From: Silene conica
Taxonomy: Eukaryota; Streptophyta; Magnoliopsida; Caryophyllales; Caryophyllaceae
Assembly (NCBI GenBank): GCA_029255685.2
Contig: CM055312.2
Coordinates: 26,010,203-26,074,202, forward strand
Direction: 5' to 3'
Length of the DNA: 64,000 nucleotides
Position numbers and translations under genes: made by a program. Below the pieces are notes generated by a model that saw nothing but the letters and a program-made list of their open reading frames with translations, did no database searches and had not been told where the DNA came from. Below, piece by piece: positions 12,346 to 23,487 of this stretch. The first letter of the stretch is position 1. Every line of letters starts with the position of its first letter.

Positions 12346-13111
12346 ACAAGTGTAGGTGCGATAACCGATTCTCATATCCTTTTAAAATTTCTCCCACTCA
12401 ATGTAAAACAATTTGCAAATCCGTATTCGCAAAGGTCGTATTCTACAAGCGATCTGCATCAAGAGTGGTTTCCCCGACTAGAGAGTAACTTAACTGATAA
12501 AACGAATCTGTATTCGAGCATGGCCATGCATTTCAGTTACTACTCCTCGAGTGGCCCTGAGAAATGATAAAATCCTGATAAGGGTTTGGATATTTCCCTC
12601 AACTCGAATCCTGCAGATGTAAGCGCAGCATGAAATAACCCAGTGAAAATCCTCTTGGCCCATGTTACGGAAGACCGTGGGAAAGAAACAAAAGTTACCC
12701 AAAATCTGCTTTAATCTCAAGAGACAGTTGAAAGTCAAAAGAATCGACTCTAAGGAACACCATGGATATCCTATCCACGACCTGGCACCTAATGTTATAA
12801 AACATTTAGGACTCCATAATGCTGCCACGATGTGTCCTACGAGATATCCGTATAACTCGCCTTTGTGATTGGTTAGTCAACTGTTTGACTTATGGCCGGT
12901 TGAACCCACCATCAACCAACGTCACAAAATGAGTACCTGAGTTATCAGCTCAAGTGGGTAATCAAGGACCAAAAGCGATGTAATGTTAATCAGTTCACTT
13001 TGTGGTGTTCAAAATTGTCGTACAATGCCGCATGAAAAAAAAACATAAAATATCTTAACGATGAGGTTGTAATAAAGTACACAAGAAAATGAATCTAATT
13101 CATAAAAAGTA
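12346..13111 (-). other. 3' noncoding region of Copia-B
   Basis: It lies between the RNase H stop and the priming site and has no coherent frame; short frames at 12280-12868 on both strands show no family resemblance. It parallels 8075-8812 of Copia-A in position and length. Confidence 0.6.
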
Positions 13112-14581
13112 CTACAACTCAGGAATACGTTTAAGTCTCATGGAATTAACGTGCCCTTCATGCTTATCACGTCGTAATGCTTTAGTGAGAGGATCTGCTA
13201 TGTTATCATCCGTAGCGATCTTATCAATAAATATCTCCTTTTGCTCCACGTAATCTCTGATTAGATGAGCTTTCCGTTGTACATGTCTAGACTTGTTACT
13301 AGACTTAGGCTTCTTAGCTTGGAAGATGGCACCTTTATTGTCACAATAAACGGTGATCAGGTCATTCGAACTAGGTACTACTGATAGTCCTTGTAAGAAT
13401 TGGCGCATCCATATTTCTTCCTTAGCTGCTTCCGAAGCGGCATAGTACTCGGACTCAGTTGTAGAATCTGCTGTAACACTTTGTTTGACACTTTTCCAGC
13501 TGACAGCAGCGCCATTAAGAGTAAAAACCAATCCAAACTGAGATTTCGAGTCGTCTCGATCCGTTTGGAAGCTAGCATTTATGTAACCAGTGGCGTAGAG
13601 CCTCGTGTCGCCTCCATAAGTCAATCCCCAATCTTTAGTCCTCCGTAGGTACTTAAGAATGTTTTTCACGGCCATCCAGTGTTGTTCACCTGGATGTGCT
13701 TGGAATCGACTTGTCATACTCAATGCATATGCAACGTTTGGACGTGTGCATATCATGACATACATGATCGATCCTATAGCCGAAGCGTAAGGAATCCGAC
13801 TCATGCACTCTTTTTCTTCCGATGTCTTAGCTTCTTGAGACTTGCTCAAGTGAAGCCCAGTAGCCATAGGAAGGAACCCTTTCTTGCAGTTCGTCATGCT
13901 GAATCTCTCTAGAATCTTAACTATATAAGACTCTTGACTGAGAGATAACATCCGTCGTGATCTATCCCTGTAGATACGGATGCCCAAAATTCTTCTTGCC
14001 TCTCCTAGATCTTTCATCTGGAAATGGTTTTTCAACCATGCTTTAACCGAAGATAAGAGAGTTATGTCATTCCCAATCAGGAGTATGTCATCGACATACA
14101 ATACTAGGAAGACAATCTTGCTCCCACTCGACTTGATATATAGACATGGTTCCTCAACTGATCGAATGAAACCATTCTCTTTTATCACTTGGTCGAAACG
14201 AAGATTCCAACTCCGTGAAGCTTGCTTAATTCCATAAATGGAACGCTTAAGCTTGCAAACCTTCTTAGGATGTTCAGGATCAATAAAACCTTCGGGTTGT
14301 ACCATGTACAACTCTTCCTCCAAATAACCGTTTAAGAAGGCGGTTTTAACATCCATCTGCCAGATTTCATAGTCATGAAATGCGGCAATCGCTAAGATAA
14401 TCCGAATGGAACGTAGCATGACTACGGGTGCAAAGATTTCATCGTAGTGCAAGCCTGGCACTTGGGTGAAACCATAAGCAACTAGTCGTGCCTTGTGAAT
14501 ATCTTGTTGGCCTTCCACGGCATGCTTTATCTTGTAAAGCCATTTGCATTGAATGGGGCGTACCTTTGCAGGTAGGTCCAC
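13112..14581 (-). pseudogene. Copia-B reverse transcriptase and RNase H (489-codon open frame)
   Basis: A long open frame encodes RT-N (DLPAKVRPIQCKWLYKIKH), KTAFLNGYLEEELYMVQPEG, FLVLYVDDILLIGND with the YVDD catalytic pair, then RNase H (SWKSVKQSVTADSTTESEYY, VYCDNKGAIFQAK, SNKSRHVQRKAHLIRDY). It is complete to the C-terminus, ADPLTKALRR then the last 20 or so residues. Its first methionine is not the true start: the reading continues upstream into the integrase linker, broken by one TAG at 14582-14584 where relatives have Trp (TGG to TAG). It would act as the replication enzyme of the element and normally forms part of one gag-pol polyprotein. Confidence 0.9.
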
Positions 14582-14584
14582 AAG

Positions 14585-15539
14585 ATCCTATACGTTGTTC
14601 TCATACATGGAGTCCATCTCGGATTGCATGGCTTCTAGCCATAGCTTTGAGTCGGAACTAGTCATGGCACCTTTATAGGTTGTGGGTTCATTACCCTCTA
14701 GGAGCAAGATGTCATCTATGTCATGTTCCTCGAGCATACCAATGTATCTGTCCGGAGGAATAGAGACTCTTCCCAACCTCCTAGGTTCCTCAGGAATATC
14801 TACCGCAACCGAGGTTGAAGAAACTGCTTCCTCCAATGATTGCTCGGTAGTTGGTTCTTGAATCTCCGATAGATCGAAGGTTCTATTATTCGACTTGTTC
14901 TCGAGAAACTCTTTCCCTAAGAACGTCGCACTAGCCGCAACAAAAACACGTTGTACGGTTGGCGAGTAGAAGTAATGACCAAAAGTTCCTTTTGGATAAC
15001 CTATAAAGTATGTCTTGACCGATCGCGGGCCGAGCTTGTCCTCGTGTCTCCATTTGACATAAGCTTCGCAGCTCCAAACCCGAATAAAGGACAAGTTGGG
15101 GACCGTTCCCTTCCATAACTCGTATGGAGTCTTGTCAACAGCTTTAGACGGACTTCGGTTAAGTATTAGAGCGGCTAACAGAAGAGCATAGCCACATAAT
15201 GAATCAGGCACGACGGTGTGACTCATCATGGATCGAACCATATCAAGTAAAGTTCGATTTCTCCGTTCGGACACACCATTTAATTGTGGTGTTCCAGGTG
15301 GAGTCAACTGTAGAACGATTCCACAGTCTTTAAGGTGTTGATCAAACTCATTAGAAAGATACTCGCCACCACGATTGGATCGTAGTGCTTTAATCTTTCT
15401 ACCCAATTGGTTCTGTACCCGATTCTGGTATTCTTTGAACTTGTCAAAGGATTCACTTTTATGTTTCATTAAGTAGACATAGCCATAACTACTCAAATCA
15501 TCCGTGAAAGTGATGAAATACCTATAGCCTTCTCATGCG
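14585..15539 (-). pseudogene. Copia-B integrase core and linker
   Basis: The frame reads integrase core from about 15539 (RYFITFTDDLSSYGYVYLMK, where the second catalytic Asp region lies), FDQHLKDCGIVLQLTPPGTP, then NGVSERRNRTLLDMVRSMM with the final catalytic Glu. The C-terminal TPYELWKGTVPNLSFIRVW and KTYFIGYPKGTFGHY precede an acidic linker ending IPPDRYIGMLEEHD. One stop (TGA) near 15527 separates it from the preceding part. It would catalyse insertion of element cDNA. Same gene order as other Ty1/copia elements. Confidence 0.9.
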
Positions 15540-16902
15540 TTGATCAACATAGGGCCACATACATCCGTGTGTATGAGTCCTAATAGGTCGGCAGCGCGCA
15601 TTCCAACACCTTTGAAGGAAATACAAGTCATATTAACGATGAGACATGATACACACGTGCCATATGATTCGAAATCAAAGGCCGAGAGAGCTCCATTCTA
15701 TATGAGTTGTTTTACGTGTTTCTCATTTATATGTCCCATACGGCAGTGCCATAGGTAGGTTTGATATTTGTCACCAACCTTTAACTTCTTATTATTCACG
15801 TGTAATATTTCGGTGGTTTGATCTAAAACATAAATTCCATTCATGGAAACTGCCCTGCCATAAATCATATCGTGTAACGAGAAAATACAGCTATTATTCT
15901 CTATTACAAATGAAAATCCAAGTTTGTCAAGCGCAGAAACAGAAATAATGTTTTTAGATAAACTGGGAACATAATAACAGTTACATAATGATAACTCAAA
16001 TCTACTGGGAAGCTGGATCACGTATGTTCCCCTCGAGACTGCAGCAACTCTTGCTCCATTCCCGACACACAGGTCAACCTCACCCTTTACGAGGGGCTCG
16101 AGGTTTCGGAGGCCCTGCACATGATTACACAGATGAGAACCACAACTAGTATCTAATACCCAAGTTCCGTAACTTGCATGATTAATCTCAATCATGTGAA
16201 TAAAAGAAGAAGAAGACATACCAACAGGAGTAACGCGGCCTGCCTTTATGTCCTCGCGATACACGAGGCACGTGCGCCTCCAATGCCCAGTTTTGTGGCA
16301 ATGATGGCATTCCATGCTTGTATCCTTGCTCTTTTTCTTAACCTGTGTGTTGCTCGACTCACCGGGCCCACTCTTAGCAGATCCTGACTTCTTGAACTTT
16401 GGCTTACCTACCGCTAAATCGCCTTGAGCTTTCCCTTTACCCTTACCTTTACTGGAGATCATGAGAACATCCTGCTTCACGCTCCCACTAAATTTCATAT
16501 CCTTCTCGGTCTGTACGAGAAGTGAGTGGAGCTCATGAGGAGTTTTCTTCATGTCATTCATATAATAGTTGGCCCTAAAGAGGGCGAACCCTTCATGAAG
16601 TGAATGAAGCATTCGATCAACGATTATGTTCTCACTGATCTTGCAGTTTAGGGCCTCCAGTTTCTCGATATTCTCAATCATGTTGAGAATATGTCGGCTA
16701 ACAGCTTGGCCCTTCTGGAGTTTCGCTTCAAAGAAGCGACAGGTATGCTCATATGAAACGATTCTCGGAGCTTTCGGGAATTCATTTCTGAGCGTGGTGA
16801 AAATCTTGTTTGCACCATGGGAAATGAAGCCTCTTTGCAAATTGGATTCCATTGCATAGATAAGTACGTTCTTTATCGCACCCGCTTCCTGGGTGTGCCG
16901 GA
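15540..16902 (-). pseudogene. Copia-B gag C-terminus, protease and integrase N-terminus
   Basis: From the right: the UBN2-type gag region (AIKNVLIYAMESNLQ; FFEAKLQKGQAVSRHILNMI), a basic stretch, the zinc knuckle CHHCHKTGHWRRTC near 16290, protease with WVLDTSCGSHLCNHVQ near 16150 (DTSC for the usual DTGC/DSGC), then integrase zinc-binding LWHCRMGHINEKHVKQL near 15700. The open stretch ends at about 15698 and continues in decayed form to 15540. The first 30 or so residues of the apparent frame above 16902 come from the Ath-1 LTR and do not belong to the gene. The true N-terminus is 12.6 kb away at 29513-29692. Confidence 0.88.
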
Positions 16903-17503
16903 ATAGGTGATGCCCGTCGTTGAGGGTACCAAAGATAAGATTTATAATTCCTAACTTTAACAATAGATAGTGAAAGTCAGGGTGGAACCACAGAGAGGTG
17001 GGGAATGTTTATTGTTTGGTGTTAATATTTTAAGGTAACAGTTTTGGGGGGTTTTGATTGGTTGTTACTAAGTCTAGAACAAATATAAAATAAAGCAAGC
17101 AAATAAAGATGAGACTAAAACTATAATAAAAGAGATGCTAGGATGATCGGGTAACAAATTGCTAATAAGGTAATATAAATCCTAAGGTCAACATGTATTG
17201 CAGTCGCGTAAGGGGTGTAACATATCCTTTCGGTCTATGGTACCTAATAGCTCCTTTCGGCCTATGCTATTAGTTCCTAGGTCTCCCAATTATTGGGTGT
17301 CAACAATAAGGGTGATTCCTAAATTCTATGTCACATACCTTTCAGTCTGAGTAACCTAGCCGTCTTAAGGTGTAAACCAATGCCCTTCCCGTATCTCTCA
17401 ATCTTGGGTAGGTCATTACTAACATCCTACAAGTCTCCTTTCAGTCTCATTGTAGGTTGTTATAGTCTATGAATTAAAACGAAATAGAATACGAACGCGA
17501 GTG

Positions 17504-17577
17504 GGTCGACCGACCAGCTAGCCTAGTCGGCCGACCACAGCCTCGGTCGACCGACCCAATATGTAGGTCGACCGACC
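17504..17577. repeat. Four GGTCGACCGACC-type boxes in the Ath-1 LTR
   Basis: Twelve-base boxes start at 17504, 17525, 17545 and 17566, giving steps of 21, 20 and 21 bases. The second box is the variant AGTCGGCCGACC. Spacers (AGCTAGCCT, CAATATGTA) are unrelated in sequence, so this is not a simple tandem repeat. The surrounding 500 bases are AT-rich and almost free of CpG. Confidence 0.85.
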
Positions 17578-18108
17578 ACGGCTCTGCTACAGTTGGTCTC
17601 GGAACTTATACTACCTACGCATCTTCATCCCCTACATCCTAACATATGAAATTAGCTACTCATGACTATTGAAATAACAATGAAAACAGTAGAAAACATG
17701 GAATTCATAATTAAAATTAATCTAAACATGCAATCAATAATAAAGCTTGGGATTCTATCTTAAACCGAATACAATAATCCTAAACTAATAACAATGAAGC
17801 ATAAATTAAGAGAAGAATTACCGGAAATATGATTAAGGCAGAAAAGGAACAAACTTTATTGATGAATGCTTGAAGGATTGATGAACAAAAGTAAAAGTAT
17901 TTGATGATTATTGAAAGATTATAAAAACGAAACTAAATTATCGAACTTAAAACTAAAACTTGATGTAAGATTTTGATACTAAAACTGGATCAAGAACTGA
18001 ATGAATAAACCCTAATCACGTAGTTTGCTTAAATAGTTGGAAAATTAGAGCTTCCTAAAGACTCAAACACTTCAATGGGCTTCCGGAAAGCTTCTGGGTC
18101 TGCGCAGA

Positions 18109-18221
18109 GGTCGGTCGACCTACTATGTGGGTCGGTCGACCTATTCACGGGCTTCAGAGATTTTATGGGCTTTCCTTTACAGAGGCCTGGTCGGCCGACC
18201 CAAATAGTAGGTCGGTCGACC
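18109..18221. repeat. Two box pairs in the Ath-1 LTR
   Basis: GGTCGGTCGACC at 18109 and 18130, and GGTCGGCCGACC at 18189 with GGTCGGTCGACC at 18210. Both pairs have a nine-base spacer (TACTATGTG; CAAATAGTA) and a 21-base step. The right LTR keeps only one box of the first pair (29145-29156). Confidence 0.85.
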
Positions 18222-18491
18222 CTTATTCCTGTCGGATTGCTTTTATTCGTCTCGGTTTGACTTATGGCACTTGGTAAATGCTTCCAGTTGACTTTCCTTC
18301 GTTCCTTGGTTATGCAAAATCCCGAGGGCATAAGTTTGGTGTAAAATCGTCCCTTTTCCGCATAAATCTGTAAAAGTGCATAAAAATACGAAAGTAGACA
18401 ATTGTTGGGATATAAAGGCTAAAACAAGGTAAATGAGCGTCCAAATGCGTGTAAAAAAGGATGTAAAACATCATAAAATAGACACGCATCA

Positions 18492-20478
18492 AATTCCCCA
18501 AACCAAAACTTGCTTGCCCTCAAGCAAGAATTAGACTCGATCTTAACTAATGGAACGATTTCACTCTCAGAGCGAAATTTACATATTAGCCTAAACCAAT
18601 GACAAGTACAAAATGAGAAAGTATTTAAATCATGCAAACGAGTTATGGTGTCGTCAAACTTTGCAAAACTAGAGACTATAGAGACTTTATACCGTGGACT
18701 CTCGCGGTACGCTCGAGACACTCATGAAGCAAAATGTGAGTATATGTAAAAGATAGAAAGAAGTATATTTATAAAGACACTCACCTAACTGCGACCCATG
18801 AGAACATGCCTGCAATCTAACATGAACAAGAATTCTACAACTATGTATAAACATACTCATTAAGTGACTTAGGCACATGCAATTGTGGTGATGAAAGAAT
18901 ATGTGGGGTAAAAGGTAAAAAGTGGTAAAGATGTTTTTGGACTTGTGGGGTTAGTAGCCAAGCTAGTAAAACCGGTTCCCAATCAACATATTTCACAATT
19001 TGAATGAAGTACGGGAGTGATAACATATAAAAGAAAGGAATTTTTGTTGAACGAAATTTTGAATTTAATACTGTCAGTCGGTCGGCCGACCTATGATGGT
19101 GGTCGGTCGACCTATTTCCTGTACACTTTGAATTTTTTCGTTTTTCTTTTCTTTCCTTCTTTTTCCTTCTTTTTCTGTTCTTTTTCTTTTCTTTCTTTTC
19201 TAGCTTTCTTTCTTTCTTTTCTCTTTTTGCTCAAGATAGAATACAAACCAAGATGCCTCAAAATAAACCAAAGACCACAAATACTAGCTTGGAAGGGTAG
19301 GCTAAGTATGGGATGTAGTTTTGGGGGAATAAAAAGGCAATTTTGGCCATGTAGGGCTTATGGGTAATTAAGAGAGAAGGGATCCCAAAAGCACGTACCA
19401 AGACTCACAAAACGAGATAGTAAAACAAGTATATAGCAATTCAAGTTCATGTTTATGCAAATTGATGTAACATGTTCCAAGGGGAGTACTACTCACATCC
19501 TAAACAACTGGTTTAAGAATGAAACCAGGAAATAAGCTCTAAAAATTAGAATGTATAGTAGGTTGCCAAAGTATAAGTCAAGTCTCAAGATATACAAATT
19601 GACAAAAACTCGTAGATATGCAAAAGACTCTCATACTATAACAAGTTGACAAGGCAAGGTAAAGGCATAAACATGTAAGAAAGCAAAAATCATCTTTGAA
19701 ATACTCTCGTTCCGACTTGACCTATATGCTAAACTAAACGTGCATTTTTTGGAATTTTTGAAATTTTTCTATTTTTTTGTATTTTTCTTTTGTATATGCA
19801 AGGAAAATAAAGAAAACAACGATGCAATACAGAAATGCAATAAACGTGTGATAAAATGCAATGGAACAATGCATGTGACACGAAACCATTCCCCAAACCA
19901 ACCTGCACAATGTCCCCATTGTGCATTAGCCTAAGTAAAGGTTTCATAAAATTAAAAGAAAGATGCAAAGGAAAATAAAAACCAAGGAAAACTGGAAAGA
20001 ACTCACTGGATTGTTAAGCGCATGAGAAAAACCTCCCCAAACCAGCGTAAGCTGGGAGGTTTTAGTGGCCAGCAGTGCCACTCAAGTACCCAAGATGGTT
20101 GCGCGATTCCCGAGGAAGAAAACGAGCAGGCTGTGACGGACGGGTAGGTCGACAGACCTATGTTTTGGGTCGACCGACCTTCCTGCAGACTGCAGGAATT
20201 CCAGGAATGCAGGGACCAGGTCGGCCGACCCGTATTTCTAGTCGGTCGACCCCTCTACTGCACAGCGGCCCTCTTTTCTTCGGAACCACTTGTGTTTATT
20301 ACCAAGTCATTCTTCCTCAAACCTGAAAAAGCATTATATATGCGCCCAGCAAGTGCACGAGATTCCTGAACCAAGTCCAAACAAAAAACAAAAGAGTTCT
20401 TAAAACTAAAAGAAAACAAAATTAAAAAGTCTCAACAAACAAAAAGTAAATTGTCTTAGGAGCTGAAAATTTAAACAA
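18492..20478 (-). other. 3' noncoding region of Ath-1
   Basis: No gene is seen. The region holds a polypurine tract at the LTR (TCCCCAAACC on the plus strand, about 18495) and further copies near 19890 and 20033. The latter forms a hairpin with AAACCTCCC and GGGAGGTTT arms (20030-20064). It also has box pairs at 19080/19101, 20147/20168 and 20219/20240, and a pyrimidine tract at 19135-19225. Blocks around 18690-18840 and 19700-19780 are conserved in Ath-3 and Ath-4, so this is family architecture rather than random decay. Small frames on both strands are not credible genes. Confidence 0.7.
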
Positions 20479-20979
20479 CTATCCGCTAAAGATGCGGAAT
20501 ATCTTGGACCACGGCTTTTGACGATATGCCGTAGTCTCCACGGTGTTTGCTTGAATGGCAAAACACGTCTCCTCTCCGTCGCAAAGCATATGCGACGGAC
20601 TCTTCTCTTGAGCTTTTCTTCTTTTTTTCTTGTCCTCCTCATCCACAACATCTGGATCCTCATCCTCTTTGTTGCTTAGGAATCCCAGTCCTCCTCTTTG
20701 CACCGTGACCTCCTCTATTGCAGGTTTCCCCAAACCAATTCCTGCATTAGTCACAATAGAAGTATCCTCCATTTTGCTCCCAATCTGGGGCGGAGGTGTA
20801 AAAACAGGAATAGGAGTAGGTAATAAAGTAGGAGAAGTAGTGATGACGTTTCACTTCTTTTCAGAAGCAATAGCATTACAAGTAATATGGGTCATAACAT
20901 CCATCTTCCTATAGGATAGACCATAAATAATAGAATGCTTTCCTACTTTGAAGGTCAAGGTACCAGTACCTGCATCTAT
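20479..20979 (-). pseudogene. Ath-1 protease C-terminus and downstream acidic tail
   Basis: On the minus strand from 20979 the frame reads IDAGTGTLTFKVGKHSIIYG, the expected end of an Athila-type protease domain that breaks off at 25443. A stop follows at about 20848, then a charged segment (NKEDEDPDVVDEEDKKKRRK) to 20479. Removing CACTA-1 and one TAT copy rejoins the domain in frame. No reverse transcriptase follows. Confidence 0.75.
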
Positions 20980-20996
20980 CACTAGTAACAAAATCC

Positions 20997-21375
20997 CCTA
21001 TTGCGTCAGTTCTAGGCGACCTATTGCGTCGGTTCTGGGTTGACGTATATTGGGGGGACGTTTATTGAAACGTCAGTTTTAAAACTGACGCAAAAGGTCA
21101 TTATTTGCGTCAGTTCTTAACTAAAAACCGACGCAAATACATCAACAAATACATCAGTTCCTGTATTAGAACCGACGCAAAAAGTGGCAAAACTGACGCA
21201 AATACATACCCTTTTGCGTCAGTTGTCCTAGAACTGATGTATTTGATAGTGTTATATGCATCAGTTATGACTAGAACTGACTCTTTTGCTCTTATTTTTT
21301 GCGTCATTTCTTTTCAAAAACGATGCAATTACTGTTTACCATTTGCGTCATTTGTTGTAAGAACTGATGCAAATT
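20997..21375. repeat. Left subterminal repeats of CACTA-1
   Basis: About fifteen degenerate copies of GCGTCAGTTCT or its complement AGAACTGACGC, at irregular spacing and in mixed orientation. In CACTA elements such repeats bind the transposase. The right end (25170-25425) has the same motif. It differs completely from the TGCAACACTT motif of CACTA-2. Confidence 0.85.
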
Positions 21376-21758
21376 GTTTTTATATTTTTAAAAAAAAAAT
21401 CGCTACCGAAATTTCAGCAGTACCTTCGTATAAAATCGATACCTAAAAACGCCAAAAATTTAAAACCATCTGCATTAAGATATCCAACCAGATGACATTA
21501 CATTTCAACCGATGAACGTTCCAAATACAATCCAAAGTACAAATACTCCCACAAACGACTTAGTCACTAAGCTAATCTATACTAAATATTCTTTAAACAT
21601 CTAGTAGAGTTACATAAAACTATATATCAATCCAAACTCGATGCCACAAAACTAAAACAACGTAACGTCTCAACCGGACATAACAAGCTTTTATGAGTCT
21701 TTTGCGTCCATCGGAACTGCTTTCTTCTCCTCTAAAGCCCTCTACTCATGGTAAGAAA

Positions 21759-21821
21759 AGGATGGAATTTGTCTCCAAATGCTCTAGAAACAGCAAGTAC
21801 TCCTCCAACTCTCCACGTCCC
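21759..21821 (-). pseudogene. Captured PP2C protein phosphatase exon fragment
   Basis: The minus strand reads GTWRVGGVLAVSRAFGDK followed by FHP. This is the signature block of plant PP2C phosphatases, in which the Asp of GD coordinates metal in the family. The remaining gene is absent, so this is a fragment carried by CACTA-1, not a working gene. Which PP2C it came from cannot be told from about 20 codons. Confidence 0.82.
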
Positions 21822-22345
21822 TAGGAATGAATGGCTTAGATAAAAATGTCAGAGCTATCGAATCCTGTATTAACTAATCGAGTAATGGTTTTAGTTAATA
21901 TTACTCCATAAATGTAAGGGATACTCTACTAAGTAGATTGTGTAATTGTAGTACACATTTGTATCCGGCATACTATGAATCAGGCAACAATGGTTACAAA
22001 GAGGGCTCAAACAACCATGGATATAGCATGTCTACGATAAACTTGGAGGAAAAATAATGACAAATAGTTGAATCTGAACCATGGATCAGTTATTGAAGTA
22101 TAAATATTTGCCTCCTTTCTATTGTCAGAAAATATGGGTGGAGAGGCGCAGAAGTTACTAGGAGAAAATAATCAAAAACTTAGATTAGTACCTACCTGAT
22201 AATGCATTAATAACTGATAGACAACCCCCATGTAATCCTCCAGTTACTAATAGTGTATAGTACACTAGATCATATTTAATGGTAATTACGACTATAGTTC
22301 CAAGATAAACAAACTCAGAAAACCTATTAAGTGGTAAGAACTTAC

Positions 22346-22515
22346 CTCCACTTCTTTCTTTTCTTCTATTATATTGCTAAGCTTTTGCTTCAATTCTGAC
22401 TGTGAACTTCGAAGAGATTTAACCTCTTTAACAAGTGTTTTTAAGTCGTTTTTATTTTAGACTTCATTTCAGCCTCTTCATGTTGTTTCTGCAAGTTTTT
22501 GGCTAAGTGTAACTC
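22346..22515 (-). pseudogene. Captured exon encoding a coiled coil
   Basis: A 170-base segment is bounded by TTGCAG on the acceptor side and GTAAGT on the donor side. It encodes a heptad-rich, Lys/Glu/Leu-rich stretch (ELHLAKNLQKQHEEAEMKSK, then after a one-base frameshift VKEVKSLRSSQSELKQKLS). The parent gene is not identified. The frameshift near 22450 shows that it is not functional here. Confidence 0.65.
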
Positions 22516-22647
22516 CTGCAAGTGCAACAATGTAAAATTGTATTTTGTTCATATTAAGAGGAATTAAATAATGCAAGACGTCACATTATTATTCATGAAA
22601 ATGAAGATTCAAACTAATAGGCAAGTAGAAGTAGTGTAAAACCTTAC

Positions 22648-22716
22648 ATTATTCATGCTGAACAATTTCAATTTCTTGTACTGCTTACCAAGAGCATTCT
22701 TTGGCTCCAAGAGGAC
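22648..22716 (-). pseudogene. Captured ClpX exon (second of two)
   Basis: A 69-base exon of 23 codons between TTATAG (acceptor) and GTAAGG (donor). It reads VLLEPKNALGKQYKK followed by LFSMNN, corresponding to the ClpX segment directly after the pore-loop AAA+ core (usually VLTEPKNAL). It follows the 23383-23487 exon in gene order on the same strand, so CACTA-1 took genomic DNA with introns and not mRNA. Confidence 0.85.
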
Positions 22717-23382
22717 CTATAAAACACAATCAGGCCATCAGGGTTAGCAAATAAGCCATTTAAAATAGCATGATACAGTTCAGTTCATATTTCTACATAA
22801 CAATCACACGGAGAATCGAGAAAGCCCTGGCTATCTGTGCGCAAAAGTTTGCTCAATAAGAAGTTATTCCAAGAAATAATTTTTTCTTTTAGTTCTCCCA
22901 ATGTTCGTCCTAGAAAGTTCATGAACGCACACGAGCGGTATTAAAGTTATGTTTTGTTGGCTACTCGGAAAGTTGGATGCGACAGAAAGTCACAAACCAC
23001 AAGAAAATAAACTTTGTTTGGTAGCATGGAAAGAAATGGAATGGGGTGGCCTGATTGTTACTGAAATTACTCATCTCCAACCAATATAAACTTTGTTTGG
23101 TAGCATGAAAAAAAAGTTACGGCCGTATGGGTAAAACAAGTATATCTAGAATTGAGATGGAAAAAAACTAATTTATATCATATACCTTTTAAGAACAAAA
23201 GACGGAATCCAGAAAGTCGAGTACTAACAAAGTTTACTCAATTGTTGTAAAAATACACACAATTTCCGGAGCTAGCCAACGGGACCCTAATGCTCAGTAC
23301 TAAAATACTGGAGAGACATGAAAAAATAAAGAATTTCAGCATATTCTAATCTTGTAACTGAAAAGCTTAGTTAAATTATCAC

Positions 23383-23487
23383 CTGAACAAGCTGATCCTC
23401 AGACAATGCCAACAGACTGACCAGAATAGAGAAACGACCGACAAATTGTGGAATAAGGCCATATGCAATAAGATCACTGCTTTCTAC
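23383..23487 (-). pseudogene. Captured ClpX exon (first of two)
   Basis: A 105-base, 35-codon exon in frame throughout, between TTCCAG and GTGATA. It reads SSDLIAYGLIPQFVGRFSIL then VSLLALSEDQLVQ. The IPEFVGR sensor motif of ClpX ATPases is clear, with Glu changed to Gln. ClpX is the unfoldase partner of the ClpP protease (mitochondrial in plants). Only this part of the gene is present. Confidence 0.88.

Larger units (their letters stand above)
16908..18491 (-). repeat. 3' LTR of Ath-1
   Basis: Starts TGATGCCCGTCGTTGAGG and ends ATAGACACGCATCA. It carries paired palindromic boxes at 17504, 17525, 17545, 17566, 18109, 18130, 18189 and 18210. The other LTR has one box-plus-spacer unit fewer at the 18109 position. 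The right edge is followed at once by a purine-rich priming site (TTTGGGGAATT on the element strand). Confidence 0.95.

Noticed and set aside
18029..18331. Frames with repeated GRP or RST words in the Ath-1 LTR
   Set aside because: Produced by translation of the palindromic boxes in noncoding LTR sequence; not maintained outside them.
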